A stretch of 64,000 nt of DNA from Trichopria drosophilae (GCA_030407085.1 CM059587.1:70047001-70111000), one strand, 5' to 3'; numbered from the stretch's first letter, positions 10,521-21,474 are shown. Notes: generated from the letters alone by a model not told the origin. Numbers and translations are program-made.

Positions 10521-11389
10521 GACTTAAGAGGGTAGAATTGCGCGAATTGAGGCTGGCACCGACCCGAAGGCGTATCGGCCGATCTGTTTATTGTCCATTC
10601 TGGGCAAGATTCTGGAGAGGCTGATACTCTACCGAGCGTCCCACGTCCTGATCGAAAGTCCGAGGGTGGCTGCGTGCCAATTCGGGTTTCGTGCCGGAAG
10701 GGGCACAGAAGACGCGATAAACGAGGTGCTCAGAGTCGTTCGAGAGTCTGAAGCAAAATACATTTTAGCGATCGCGTTTGATATCTCCGGGGCGTTCGAC
10801 AACCTTTGGTGGCCGTCCGTGCTCGAAGAATTGCGCAATCGGGAGTGTCACCCCGACCTATACGAAATTCTGTCCAGCTACCTGTCGGATAGACGGGTGG
10901 TGATCGCAGAAAAACATATCATAGTAAACGGGTGACTAAGGGGTGCCCGCAGGGGTCAGTCCTGGGGCCTAGCCTCTGGAATCTCGTTTTTGACGATCTA
11001 GTCAATAGAGCACAAAATACGGAGGGTGTATCCCCATTGCGTACGCCGACGACATGCTCGTACTCGTCTCTGGGAATTCCCGGAGAGGAATCGAGGGTGC
11101 CACGACTCGGGTCTCGAACTCGGTGCACTCTTGGCGCCAGAGCAAGAAACTAGAGCTCGCAACGGCGAAAACGAGCATGGTGCTGCTAAGGGGGAGTCTG
11201 GACAGACGACCAAGCATCAAGCTTGACGGGAAAACAATAAATTCAGCGGATAACATCAAGTACCTCGGCGTAAGGCTCTCGAGTGGACTTAGCGTACGCT
11301 CCAATGTTCTCGAGGCTAGCCACAAATCTCGGGAATATTTTCATACAATTACAAACGTTCTTAGGGGTAAGTGGTCGATGCCACACTAA
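10521..11389 (+). pseudogene. R1 ORF2: reverse transcriptase, frameshifted, with internal deletion
   Basis: Pieces in different frames give the polymerase motifs in order: KAYRPICLLSILGKILERL, FGFRAGRGTEDA, AFDISGAFDNLWW (first catalytic Asp), TKGCPQGSVLGP after a one-base slip near 10930, and AYADD (catalytic pair) at 11039-11053 after another slip. NIKYLGVRLSSG follows. Compared with R1 copy 2, about 85 codons between LRELRLA and DPKAYRP are missing at about 10555. The polymerase cannot be functional. Confidence 0.8.
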
Positions 11390-12070
11390 TCGCGTATTAT
11401 TTTGTATAAGGGCGTTATGAGGGCCTGCGCAATGTACGGCACACGCCAGCGCTGAGATCATCAGGGCGCAGAGGATGGTCACCCTTGCGGTGTTGCCCTG
11501 CTGTATCCACGAGCGCGCTCCAAGTCCTTATCGGGGATATCCCCTGGGACTTGAGGGCACGAACCGAGAGGGTGGTCAGCCTGCTGGCCAGGAACCTGCC
11601 GCCTCACGAGAGTGACTCGGCGCTGGTGCCCACAGAGGAGTGGAACGACGTCTCCGACCTCAAGCGACTCGCGCAGAGGAGAGCCATCCTGGCCATCTGG
11701 CAGGAGCGATGCCAGACCAGCCAATCCGGGGTGGTAACCCGCCGGTTCATTCCCGAGGTGTCCACCATCTCAAACCTGCCGGATGTGGAATACACCCTGA
11801 GCGCGGTTACCTGCTCACGGGGCATGGGAGCCTGAACTCCTTCCTCTACAAGGTGGGCAATACTCCGGACACCTCTGTGTCGTGGTTTGGAGGAGACTAG
11901 CACACATATGCTGGCTGTACGCCGACCTACGGGATCTCCAAGCCATGGGAATCCTGAGGGAGGAGGACGACTGGGACCTCACGGGCGTGATACGTAGTGA
12001 GGAGAGCTACGAGGCGTTCGTGAGGTTCGCCGGTGAGGCGATGGCGCGGAGGTCTGCCCAGGTAAAGTAA
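11390..12070 (+). pseudogene. R1 ORF2 C-terminal domain
   Basis: Frames at 11485-11835 and 11882-12070 give the thumb/C-terminal region: VSTSALQVLIGDIPWDLRAR, QRRAILAIWQERC, then degraded gag-knuckle-like sequence and DLRDLQAMGILREEDDWDL up to TAA at 12068-12070. It is closely related to 42997-43695 on the minus strand, where the same region is intact and carries CDCGEGEEDVIHMVCECP. Two frameshifts near 11830 and 11880. Confidence 0.7.
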
Positions 12071-12360
12071 TCTTCTGGGCAGCCCCCTTAGGCAGAGGGG
12101 ACTGTCTTGGGGGGTGATTCCATGATCACCTCTTAAACCAATCTCCGGGGAGTGACGTCCTCGCCTTCCCTATAGTTCAGTTGGTCGGAACACCGGTGGG
12201 ATGCCTGTACCCATACCGGCCCCCAAACCCAGGGTATGGGTACCGCGGGGGGTGGCCAAGCCCGGGATCTTGCTACTGCCACCCACTAGGATGGACTCGC
12301 GGGGGCAGTGGGTTCACTAGAAAGTTTTCTCCCGACCAGAGGAGACAGAATAACAAGGGC
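12071..12360 (+). other. R1 3' untranslated region
   Basis: GC-rich, non-coding. CGCGGGGGGTGGC, CCACCCA and CGCGGGGGCAGTGG also occur, in the same order, in the 3' region of the second R1-type element (42571-42990, minus), so it is a family 3' UTR. No poly(A) tail is visible. Confidence 0.6.
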
Positions 12361-12989
12361 GACGAGCCCTTCTCTGTTAATCATAGATTACAAAATTATA
12401 GACCGATTCAGTTGAAATTTTTCAGAAAACTTCTTCAATCCTACGTGAACAAGTTTGTCACTGGAAGTTTTCTCAAACGTAAACTTTGCAACACACTTTT
12501 CCCGTCAAAGATACAAACTAAGATTTCTCGCAACCTTAAGTTTGTTATTGAATAAAAATAACAAATTGTTATTTTTAATTACGGACAAAAGCTCGTAGTC
12601 TTCATACATAAATCACTAGTTTACTGTGCAAATTTCAATCATTTGGTCGATATTTGACCGAGATACGACGATATATGTTGAAAATTGTATTGATTTCAAA
12701 ACTATGAAATTTGAGACTTTTTATTTTTTATCTTTAAAAATACTAATGGTTTGGGAAAATGTTATGTTATATACAAAAAATGTTCAGTTTGGCGAGCTCT
12801 ATAAAGTCATATTTTTTATATTTTATTCTGACACGTTCATTTTTTTTCTTCGCCGGACAATACTTTTCCAGCAGTTCGAGCGCGAGACACATTATAGAAT
12901 CGCGTGCCACAAATACCCTCACAGAATATTAATATTACTGGAAGGTTACAATAACCTTAAATGTGTAAGGTTGTAACATTACACGGAGA
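12361..12989. other. AT-rich DNA, no gene seen
   Basis: Frames here (12181-12555, 12626-12976) run across the R1 3' end or AT-rich sequence and have no recognisable protein character. Short TTAACCTTA/TAAGGTTA motifs appear near 12930-12980 and continue after the palindrome at 14243, which shows the palindrome interrupted a single stretch. Confidence 0.4.
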
Positions 12990-14242
12990 TTAACCCATTA
13001 ACGCCCAAATGCACAGACAATTTACACCAGCTTCAACGCTTATTTCCAATACGAAATAAATTTCGAACAAAGTCAAACTTACCAGATTCTACAATTTTCG
13101 GGGTCGCTCTTTCTAGCCTTGAAGAGAAAATTGTATAAAATTCAAAAGTTATCTATGATTTTAACATTTATAATAAAATTTCAGGGTGAATTTCTCACAA
13201 ATATCAAATTTTCGATGCAATATCGTGCTTTGAATGAGTTAAAATAAATTAGAAACGTGCACTGGATAGTTGTACTTAAAAACTACACTGGTATATATTT
13301 TAAATTTTGCGATGTTAAATCCAAAATGGCTACCGCAGCAACGAATTTCTATTTAAAATTCAACCATTTTTTTCTTCGAAACCATACACTTGAGAGAAAA
13401 ATTTCTAAGGACAATTTTGTTTTAGAATGAGTCTATGAATACTCTCGAATTTTCTCGAAATGTATTGTTACAATTTTTAATTTTTCGAAAATTCGAAAAT
13501 CATAAATTTTGCAAAATATTACTTGAAAAATCTAAAAAAAATTTATGGCAGTCTTCAACCCATTCTAAGATATTTTTGTTCTGTGCAAATTTTCTCTAAA
13601 TTGTATACTTTTCCAGCAAAGAAAATTACTAAACTTTTCTAGATAACTAGATCAATAATTTATTTTCTTGAAAACTATAGTCTTTAGAGAAAATTTCCAC
13701 AGAACAAAAATGTATTAGAATTGGTTGAGGAATGCCCTAAAATTTTTTTCAGATTTTTCAACTGACATTTTACAAAATTTAGGTTTTTCGAATTAAAAAA
13801 AAATTTAAATTGTAACAATACATTTCAAAAAAATTTGAGGGTGTTCATTGACTCACTCTAAAACAAAACTTTCCTTAGAAATTGTTTGCTAAATTGTATG
13901 GTTTTGAAGAAAAAATTGTTCAACTTTAGATAGAAATTGGTTGTTGCGGTGGCCATTTTGGATTTAACATTGCAAAATTTAAAATATATATCAGTGCAGT
14001 TTCTAAGTACAAGTATCGAGTGCACGCTTCTAATATATTTTAGCTCTTTCAAAGCACGACATTGTATTGAAAACTCGATATTTGTAAGAAATGCGCCCTG
14101 AAAAAGACTGGTATTTGTTACAATTTTCTCCTCGCCACTCGAAAGAGCGACCCCGAAAATGGTAAGTTTGATTTTTTCGAATGTATTTCATACTGGAAAT
14201 AAGCGTATAAATTTTCTGTGCAGTTGGGCGTTAATGGGTTAA
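12990..14242. mobile_element. 1.25-kb palindromic element flanked by TTAA (piggyBac-like non-autonomous)
   Basis: The sequence between TTAA at 12990-12993 and TTAA at 14239-14242 begins CCCATTAACGCCCAA and ends with its inverse TTGGGCGTTAATGGG. The whole left half (to about 13615) is repeated inverted in the right half with scattered mismatches. TTAA plus 5'-CCC ends are characteristic of piggyBac-type elements. No transposase is encoded, so movement would have relied on one elsewhere. Confidence 0.85.
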
Positions 14243-14884
14243 GAAACCTTCATAGAACTTTATTTTAACCTTATATTAACATGTGAATCATCGACCAAAC
14301 TTATTACATGGAGGTTACACTGTAATGTTGCATTAATATTAAATAATGTCCCTGTAATATTATTATAACATAGGATGAACTTTTAAAATTCCCTAATAGC
14401 AATTGTAACATTAGCTGGAGCTTAGAAAATCTTTAAATAACCTTACGTTACATAACATGATAATAATCGTCCCAATTCCTCCCAGGGACATTATAGGATA
14501 AGGTTAATTTAAGGTTTTTTGACATTAGTACAACATCGAACGTTAATTTAACCTTATAAAAGCGATGCAGCCTGGTCAGTCGACAGGTATAAATCTACGC
14601 TGATAAATGTAAATTAAGATGATTGAATAGATTTTTCAAAATTTGGATTCTTTACTAGAAGTTCTAGTTACTTTCTGCACCTTCTTAAAAAACACCAAAG
14701 TTATTAATCGAGTATGAACGGAGGATTTTTTAGAATAAGTAAAAATCGTCTATTATGCAAAATTTTCCATCAATTACGTTATCTTTTTTTAAGAGATCAA
14801 AAATTAATTCTGCAAATAAAAGTATTAATTTCTAATTCGTCGAGAAAACGACGCATTAGTTCTTAATCGGAGGGAAAGTTCCCC
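14243..14884. other. AT-rich DNA with scattered TTAACCTTA-like motifs
   Basis: No gene. Motifs such as TTAACCTTAT, AAGGTTAATTTAAGG and GGTTACA recur at irregular spacing across 14260-14570. They may be remnants of an old repeat. Confidence 0.35.
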
Positions 14885-15470
14885 CAACAAAAAAAAACGT
14901 TGTGGTGAGATCGGCCTCCAGCCGATGTCGGTTTCGCTTCGCTGTCCACACTTCAAGGAACGCCGGCGCTACTTCGTTCGCGGTTCGGCGACACGCTCCT
15001 AGCGGCTGCAGCCGGAACTCAAGTGATGGGTTTCCTCGGGGTTTCGACTTTACCGCTGAGTCAACGGGAATCCCCTTAAATTAATATTTAGATATAGTTT
15101 TGATTTATATTACTTATTATATTTGTTTTATATTATTTATTATATTATAAAGATACTTTCAAAAGTCGAAAACTAATTTCTAAATGTCAATTTATTGAAA
15201 AACACCTTTTGTGTTATTTCAATTTTATCCCTATTTGAGTAGTATCTTTTTTCACCGCGATTTGTCGCTTCCGTATTTATACCCTCTATCATGAATGATT
15301 GGAAATAGCATTAAATTAAACTTAATAGTAGATTGTGTGGACATTTCAGTAATGTTATAGAATAACCTTTATTGTAAAGTTAGTGGTACATTATTTTAAC
15401 ATTACACATTAAGGTACATTTCTGGAAAACTTTTATTAACGTTATGACAATGTTTCGTTTTAAGCTTTAA
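14885..15470 (+). repeat. Dispersed repeat X, copy A
   Basis: The GC-rich core 14925-15085 (TTCGCTGTCCACACTTCAAG ... CACGCTCCTAGCG ... CCGCTGAGTC) is shared with copy B (26240-26385, same strand) and copy C (36875-37025, inverted). The AT-rich right flank 15086-15470 (GTCAATTTATTGAAAAACACC, TATTTGAGTAGTATCTTTTT, AACATTACACATTAA) matches copy C only. No protein. Boundaries are set by where similarity fades. Confidence 0.75.
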
Positions 15471-16052
15471 CGTTGTAAACTTCCGTTAACATTAACTCAA
15501 GGTTCTGTGCTATTAGGGTAATATTATTAATGATTTGTTGGCCAATATCTTCAAAAGTTTTCATTGATTTTACATTGAGTCCCTGTATGTTTGCCATTGA
15601 ATCTACAATGTATATACGATTTTCTGTCCATATTTGTTCTTTAATCACGTCGTTTTCAACAAATTTTTCTATACCATGTAGAAGATCAGCTTTTGTAGTG
15701 AACTGTCTTGAACCATCTTCTTTAAATAAAGCAGGCGGTGTTTCAGTGACCGGTACGCGTAGTAAAACGGCAAGGTTAACATCGGATCGGATTTCAGTAA
15801 GTGCCTTTTGATACACTAATTCCGACGATATGTTTTCTTTTTTACGTTCACCTCCTGTGTTAGCTGATAATTTTTCCATATTTGCAAAGTTTGCAACCTT
15901 GATTTTTTCAGAGGCTCATAAAAATTAACTTCCTTTTCGCTAGTTTTTTCCAACCTATTATCTAAAAATTCGTTCATCATTACATATCCAGTATCCAACG
16001 CAGTTCCAAATGGCGGACCCAATATGGAGGACAAAAATGTTAAGAATTCCAA
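15460..16052 (-). pseudogene. Broken unclassified protein found in repeat context
   Basis: Two overlapping minus frames join at about 15820-15880 with a one-base shift. The upstream part holds FYEPLKKSRLQTLQIWK. The downstream part holds KALTEIRSDVNLAVLLRVPV, PALFKEDGSRQFTTKADLLH and IYIVDSMANIQGLN. I recall proteins of this layout (PLKK, 'SDGSLRKTTK', 'IVLDGMALVQ' type motifs) as a multicopy family in animals that I cannot name. A repeat-derived C-terminal fragment is likely. It abuts dispersed repeat X copy A. Confidence 0.5.
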
Positions 16053-16300
16053 CTAAGGCCATGAAAATGGCTACCCATAAGTTGTCGGGTGCGCTGAACA
16101 CGAATCTGATGTTTGTTTCCAAAAATTGAAAATCGCGGACCCAATATGGCGGACAACAATTTTAACTGGAGCTAAGGCCATGAAAATGGCTCCATGTAAG
16201 TTTTCGGGCGCGCTGAACACGAATCCGACGTTCATTTTTAATAATTCAAAATGGAGCATCCAATATGGCCGACCAAAATTTTGAAAAATTCTGTTGTATG
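16010..16300. repeat. Degenerate tandem repeat with CCAATATGGCGGA motif, about 120 bp period
   Basis: GGACCCAATATGGAGGAC, GGACCCAATATGGCGGAC and GCATCCAATATGGCCGAC occur at about 16016, 16138 and 16256, each followed by ATTTTTAA/ATGTTAA and AAGGCCATGAAAATGGCT. The motif recurs at 34890 and at 61800-62050, so it marks a dispersed satellite-like family. Confidence 0.75.
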
Positions 16301-16749
16301 AAATTATGTGCACGGTTTTAATAATAGTTGAAACTTGATGTAACTAACCCGAAATAACGAGGTGAATAAAACTTTACACTCAAAATTTCTAACCCGAAAT
16401 AACGCAGATAACGTCAGTCTCTGAAATCGTACTATACTAGTACTACATTATGATACTACTATCAAAGTGTTTTTCTCTGAGAAGGTAACCTTTTAAACGA
16501 TTAATCGTTTTCTAAAAGGGTCGCAGGCGAGCGTGAGGTTCAAACGCAGGAAACTCAGGTTCAAAAATAAAACTTTTTCACACATGTTTTTTACAATATT
16601 TTATATAACGGATGTGAAAAAACCGCGCATATTATTGATTTATCTCACTACTTTAATAGCACATTTATACTTTGGATGTAAATACCATCGTACTTAGGAA
16701 TATCGCGTAACTCCTACTTAAACATTGATGTAATTCTTTATTACACTTT

Positions 16750-17440
16750 ATTAAATTTTATGTTATTTAAGGGGTCCGGGTACAAAATTAGCTATATGAA
16801 GCAGGCGTTCAAAAAATCCCAAAAAATTATTTCTTTAGTCATTTTTGACGAGCAATTCAATGATGATAAAATAAAAATTGTAAAAAATTTTTTTGACCCA
16901 AAAAAAATTTTGTTTTCGAAAGAAATGAAATTTTTTAAAATCCATGCCTAATTATTTAGAAAATATGTTTTTTTTGTTCATCACATTTTTTTTTTTAATT
17001 TTTAAATCAATTTAGCGAATTTTAATAGCTTTTTTCCGAAAACAAATTTCTTTTTTGTGCTAAAATTTATGGGCCAAAAAAATTATTTCTTTAGTAACTT
17101 TGGATGTGGAATTCAGTGGTGCTTGAATGAAATATGTAAAAAAATTTTTTGACACAAATGATATTTGTGCATCAGAAAAAAATTTTTTTTCAATAAAAGT
17201 GGAATTTTTGAAAATCCATACGTAGTTATTTAGAAAATATGTTTTTATTCTTACTTAAAAATCCTTCGAATTTTTAAATTAATTTAGAAAAATGTAATAG
17301 CATTTTTTTGAACAAACAATGTTTTTGTTCTCTATAAAATTTATGGGTTAAAAAATTGGTTTACACTGTTTATTCTAGCACTACTGAATTCCTCATAAAA
17401 AATGACTAAAGAAATAATGTTTTCAAAGTTTTTAAAGGTG
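16750..17440. repeat. Diverged duplicated AT-rich unit
   Basis: 16800-16990 and 17075-17265 share, in order, AAATTATTTCTTTAGT, AAAAAATTTTTTGAC, GAAAATCCATxC and TTATTTAGAAAATATG, about 280 bp apart. GGGGTCCGGG follows TTTAA at the left end (16768), and the inverse of the inner motifs appears at about 17395-17420. Probably an old non-autonomous DNA element. No coding sequence. Confidence 0.5.
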
Positions 17441-17479
17441 TATTTCATAGAGCTGATTCAGTTCCCAAAAATCCAATAA

Positions 17480-17735
17480 TTCATGGAGGCGGCGAGGAAT
17501 AATTTAAAACACATCACCAGGAATTGACGACGGCTCTCCGTTCGTCCTACGAAAGACAAGGCTGCTGGTCCTCTCCCTCGTAGTCGCGAGGGAGTTCGAC
17601 ATCCATCCCGGGTTCACCAGGTGACAGCAGCCTAATTCATAATCACCAGACGGATGAAGGACCCAAACAAGAGGAACGACGCCATGAAGAAAGAAAACGA
17701 AAAACGTAAGCCTCTTTCTTTCCGTTCCGTGTAAC
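17480..17735. other. GC-rich island, possible LTR or exon remnant
   Basis: About 50% GC in a 30% GC neighbourhood. It ends CCGTTCCGTGTAACA at 17735, which could be the end of an LTR (xxTAACA). TGTTACAACCCTCCCCTT, a plausible LTR start, occurs at 18230. The two could belong to one decayed LTR element with a short interior, but repeat ends cannot be matched. A 77-codon minus frame here is not recognised. Confidence 0.25.
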
Positions 17736-19550
17736 AATAATAATGAATGTGCCCATTTAACTTATTATATACGTTAACTTATTTATATTTATTGATTTAT
17801 GTGTATGTATCTGTATGAATGTATGTATTGAATGTGTGTCCGCGTTAAACTAATTTATTTTATCGCGTTAACTTATTCCGTCGTTGACGACATGATAATT
17901 TTATATACTGACTCACACAACTTACCAACGACTCGACCACATGTTTTATAATTATGACTCTTATTTTATTTATATTTGCAATTGACTACGAGTATGTTTG
18001 GTATGTGTGTGATCTATTGATTTTAATGACGACTTCAATTATGTGTGGAATTCAAAGTTTCAATATATTTTAATTGAATGACTAAAGATAACAATGACTT
18101 TTCATTTCAGCACCTAACGATTCCAATCTATGATTTATTTATTTATTTATAATGATTGACTATAATTTGACATATATTTATTTTTATGTTTGGACGATTC
18201 GGAAAGGTTTTAATATATAGACTCCGATTTGTTACAACCCTCCCCTTAATTACCTTTTAATTCTTTTCGTATATTCCATACTTAAAGTTTTTTTTCTATA
18301 CGATATGCGGATAACATGCTCGAAATATTTTATCTCAGTCTGAAATAGACCTAATCCTAATTTTAACGCTGATGCATTTGGCGTGAAAGCTAGTGACATA
18401 TTACGAAATTGGTGTGTTGTCTTCAGACAAATTGGACTTCGACTTGTTGCTAGATTTCCCACAATGCAATTGACGCACTTACCATCTAACAGTGTTTCAT
18501 AAACTTGTAACGTACGAGCCGTAATACGTACGTTTTAAACACCCGATATATTTATAATATTTTTTAGAAGTCTTCTAAAATCTCAAAAAAAAGTTTGGAA
18601 AAGTGAAACATACGTTTCCTTTTAACACAGCTGCAAATCATAACTTATTTAAATGAGCTAACGAAAATGTGAGAATGACAATTTGGGGACTGTAGGTTTC
18701 TCTCGGAAAACGATCATAAAAATTATCTCATATTAGATAAGCTGGCCCAAGTGTGAGAACGCTTTAGGACCACGTCCTTGCTCTCATTCTCATACATGCA
18801 ATCTGGCGGAAAAACCGTCACCAAATTTATCTAAATTTAAACACCAAGGAAATCCTCTTAATCTCATGTTCTAGAAGTTTCTTCTTGAAAATATTTTAAA
18901 TTTACATATTTTATTAAGTTACAAAAGAATCATCCTTATTCATTTAAACTCAATTGTTAAATGTACCTACTGTTAAAAATTGCTTATTCAAAGATTAAAA
19001 AATTATAGTTAATATAAAAATATTGATAATAATGGATGCTTCTCTTGTAAAACTTTTATTATTAATTAAATTTAAGCCATATCATTTAAGATTTATATAG
19101 ATCCTCGTCATTTAATATCCGAACTATATTTTAACTGTTAAATCAAAACACAGCTTTCCCTTAACTATTACAACAATATCTTCTTCGTTATTAATAGCTA
19201 TTGCAGAAACCGTCTTCAATTACATTTCAAAATATCTATTACCATAGGCGAATATTAATATTAAATAACATTTAAGTTTGTTTAGTTTATAATTAGCGTA
19301 TTCAATCGCACTTATAAATGCCTGTTTTAAATTATGTAACACTTATTAATATTAATGATACACTTGGAAATAATGTTGATAACCACTTTAAAATTAATTT
19401 TCGTAAATAATATTATTTCGTTATACTCTTTTTGTTTAAATCCAATGTTCATTAATATCGATAACTGATTTAGAAACAAGGCTTTTACTATTTGTGCGTT
19501 AATTAATTCTGTATATGATATTAATATTGTTAATAATATAAAATTGTATT
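17736..19550. other. AT-rich DNA, no supported gene
   Basis: About 1.8 kb at roughly 70% AT. Frames at 18250-18462 and 19327-19632 (minus) are short and biased to Ile/Asn/Lys/Phe as expected for AT-rich noise. Nothing repeated within the window was found. Confidence 0.4.
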
Positions 19551-19699
19551 TGTCTTGCCTCGGCGACAGCTCGCTTGTATCGCCCCTCCCTCTCGCCGTT
19601 TTTCCGAAGATCTTTGCACTCATCCACCTCAAGAAAGCTCCCTATTGGCCCTTACACATGGGTCCAAGTTCCGCCCCAGACACTACTCGTGTCTCTATA

Positions 19700-19835
19700 A
19701 AAAGAGACATATAAAAAATAAAAAAATAAAAAAAATATATATTAAAAAAAAATAAAAATAAAATTTTAAAAAATTAAAAAAAAAATAAAACAAAAATTAA
19801 CACAAAAAAAAACATAAAAAAAAATAAAATGGGAA
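19700..19835 (+). repeat. A-rich tract
   Basis: AAAAATAAAAAAATAAA-type sequence for 135 bp following GTCTCTATAAAAAGAGAC. It could be the 3' tail of an inserted retroelement on the + strand, and it truncates the hAT-like fragment on the minus strand. Confidence 0.6.
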
Positions 19836-20075
19836 TTGTTTGCCACGTCGTACTTCAAAAATTTAATATATGCAGTAATATTCGGATTACTTAAAAGATC
19901 GAATAATTCTGAAGCCGTACTTTTTAATTCTTTTGTATTGCTTTTCTCGAAAGTTCCTAAACGAAAAAAATCGGTCAAAGGTGCTCAGTTATCCAGCAAC
20001 CGTACAACACACTGATGCAAACACAGCCATCGCGTAGCAGATACTTTTAATAATCGGTTGTTTTTCACCTCATGA
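19836..20075 (-). pseudogene. hAT-like (DUF4371/ZBED-type) transposase fragment
   Basis: Minus-strand reading gives LLKVSATRWLCLHQCVVRLL, then DN, a TGA, and in the same frame APLTDFFRLGTFEK and LLSNPNITAYIKFLKYDV. The TRWLCLHQCVVRLLDNW signature is typical of hAT-derived proteins with a DUF4371 or ZBED architecture. The usual Trp after LLDN is TGG, and here it is TGA. The fragment ends in the A-rich tract and begins abruptly at the R1-type fragment, so it is a chimera of two unrelated elements. Confidence 0.6.
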
Positions 20076-20652
20076 AAGTTTTGCCAGACCTTAGTCATGG
20101 CAGCGGTAACCCCATCCATGCCGGGGGCCTTGCCCGCCCTCAGAGCGCGGGCCACCGTACTCAGTTCTAACCAGGTGAACCTCGGTGAACCCGCACCCTG
20201 GTCTGTGTCCTCCTCGTGCCCCCGGGTCTCTTCCGCCTCTTCGGGATTCCCAGGGACGAATGCATCGAAGAGGACCTCGGCTGTTTCCCTCCAGCCGGTG
20301 GTCAGTGTACCGCCCGCTTTGCGAACGGCAAACATACAACGAACACACTGGTCCCTTCTCCTGCAGCTACACCTCATCAGGCGGTACACCTTGCCCCAGG
20401 GGTCCCTGTTGCCTTCCACTGACACATAATTGTGCCAGTGGTCGGTCTTTGCCTTGAGCAACAGGGCGTTATACTCCCTCTTCTGGGCAAGGTACACCCG
20501 CCGTCGATGTTCTTCGTCCGCGCCCCCGAAGGTCCTGCTGGCTTGCCAGCGAATCCTGGCAGCACGCATGCTGCTTCTGGCAGTCCGCAATTCGCCGAGC
20601 CACCACTTGACCTTCTTGGGCGCAGCCGAGGCAGCGTCCTGCAGAGGGAGGG
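20076..20652 (-). pseudogene. R1-type ORF2, linker and N-terminal reverse transcriptase
   Basis: After a frameshift near 20590-20650 the frame gives RTARSSMRAARIRWQASR, YNALLLKAKTDHWHNYV, GNRDPWGKVYRLM and LRAGKAPGMDGVTAAMTKVW, the last being the first motif of the polymerase (GKAPGxDG). The sequence stops at the junction with the hAT-like fragment; the catalytic core is absent. Confidence 0.75.
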
Positions 20653-21474
20653 CTACACCCTGAGCCCCATCTCCATGGCCTCCCTCCGCAGGACGTTCCC
20701 GAAGGCGGGGGCATCCTCCCTAGTTAGGGAGCTGGCAGGGCCATGGCCAATCCCGGGCTTGCGGCGCGAGCTTTCGATGTTGATGAGGTTGTGGTCGCTC
20801 TGCGTCGCACCCGGCTCGATGGTCCAGCGCGTAGCCCTCCTCCCCAGGTTCATACCCTGGGTGACATCAATGTCGGTGGAGCCATTCCGACCGACATACC
20901 TAAAGTACTGGGAGGGCTCGTTGACGACCACGAAGTCCATGGCCGTAACGAACTCCTCCAGCACGTCACCCCGGGTATGGTTTTCATGCCCCCGGAGCCT
21001 GTTTTTGGAATACCAACGGGGCGATGACGCATTGACATCGGCCCCGATTAGCACGGGTATACCCCTCAGCAGAGAGAGTATGGAGGAGTCCTCGCCGCGC
21101 CCTGTATGCGTTGGTGGCATATACAGGGACACAACGCATAGGGTACCGAAGGGCCCCTCCAGCCGCACACAGACCCCAGGGTCATCCTCAGCCAATCGGA
21201 TGCGGAAGGCGTCTATCCTGCCATCAGCAATGGCGATGGCAGAGCCTCCGTCCCGACTGGTGAAGACCCCGGTGCCTATGGGGAAGCCAGTGGCCTCCCC
21301 ATTCTTCTTGGCCCTGTACGGCTCTTGGAGAAGGGCCACCGATACCCCGTCCTCCCTGATCTTCTGACTCAGGGATGCAGCTACGTATGCCGATCGCATA
21401 CAATTAAGCTGCACCACCTGAAGTGCAGAAGTCTCCACCGGGGCCGCCATACTTGTGCTGGGGGCTTCAGCCAT
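20653..21474 (-). pseudogene. APE-type endonuclease domain of R1-type ORF2
   Basis: 273 codons from ATG at 21474. The motifs are in order: VVQLNCMRS (residue ~20), VALLQEPYRAKKNG (~46, catalytic Glu), GTLCVVSLYMPP (~108), GADVNASSPRWYS (~143), RGDVLEEFV, GRNGSTDIDVT and ATQSDHNLI (~222, catalytic Asp-His). It nicks the chromosomal target for primed reverse transcription. The frame ends at 20653 by frameshift; the linker continues in other frames. It differs clearly in sequence from R1 copies 1 and 2, so it is another family of the clade. Confidence 0.8.

Larger units (their letters stand above)
3451..12360 (+). mobile_element. R1-type non-LTR retrotransposon copy 1 (defective, interrupted)
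   Basis: The order of parts fits an R1-clade element: a 5' untranslated region, ORF1 (gag-like with CCHC zinc knuckles), ORF2 (APE-type endonuclease, reverse transcriptase, Cys/His C-terminus) and a GC-rich 3' untranslated region. A second copy in this window (39835-45430, minus) shows what is missing. Copy 1 has a TAG in ORF1, a 4.1-kb transposon inside ORF1, a deletion of the endonuclease N-terminus at about 9513, a deletion in the reverse transcriptase at about 10555 and several frameshifts. It is dead. The 5' end near 3451 is estimated from the similarity to copy 2, and the 3' end near 12360 from the end of the GC-rich tract. Confidence 0.8.

Noticed and set aside
17735..18235. LTR retrotransposon between TGTAACA (17735) and TGTTACAACCC (18230)
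   Set aside because: The two putative LTRs share no sequence beyond the terminal words, so the pair cannot be supported.
20097..21367. Long plus-strand frames (110 to 311 codons)
   Set aside because: They lie opposite the R1-type endonuclease and polymerase; composition is Pro/Ser/Arg-rich as expected for the reverse strand of a GC-rich gene.
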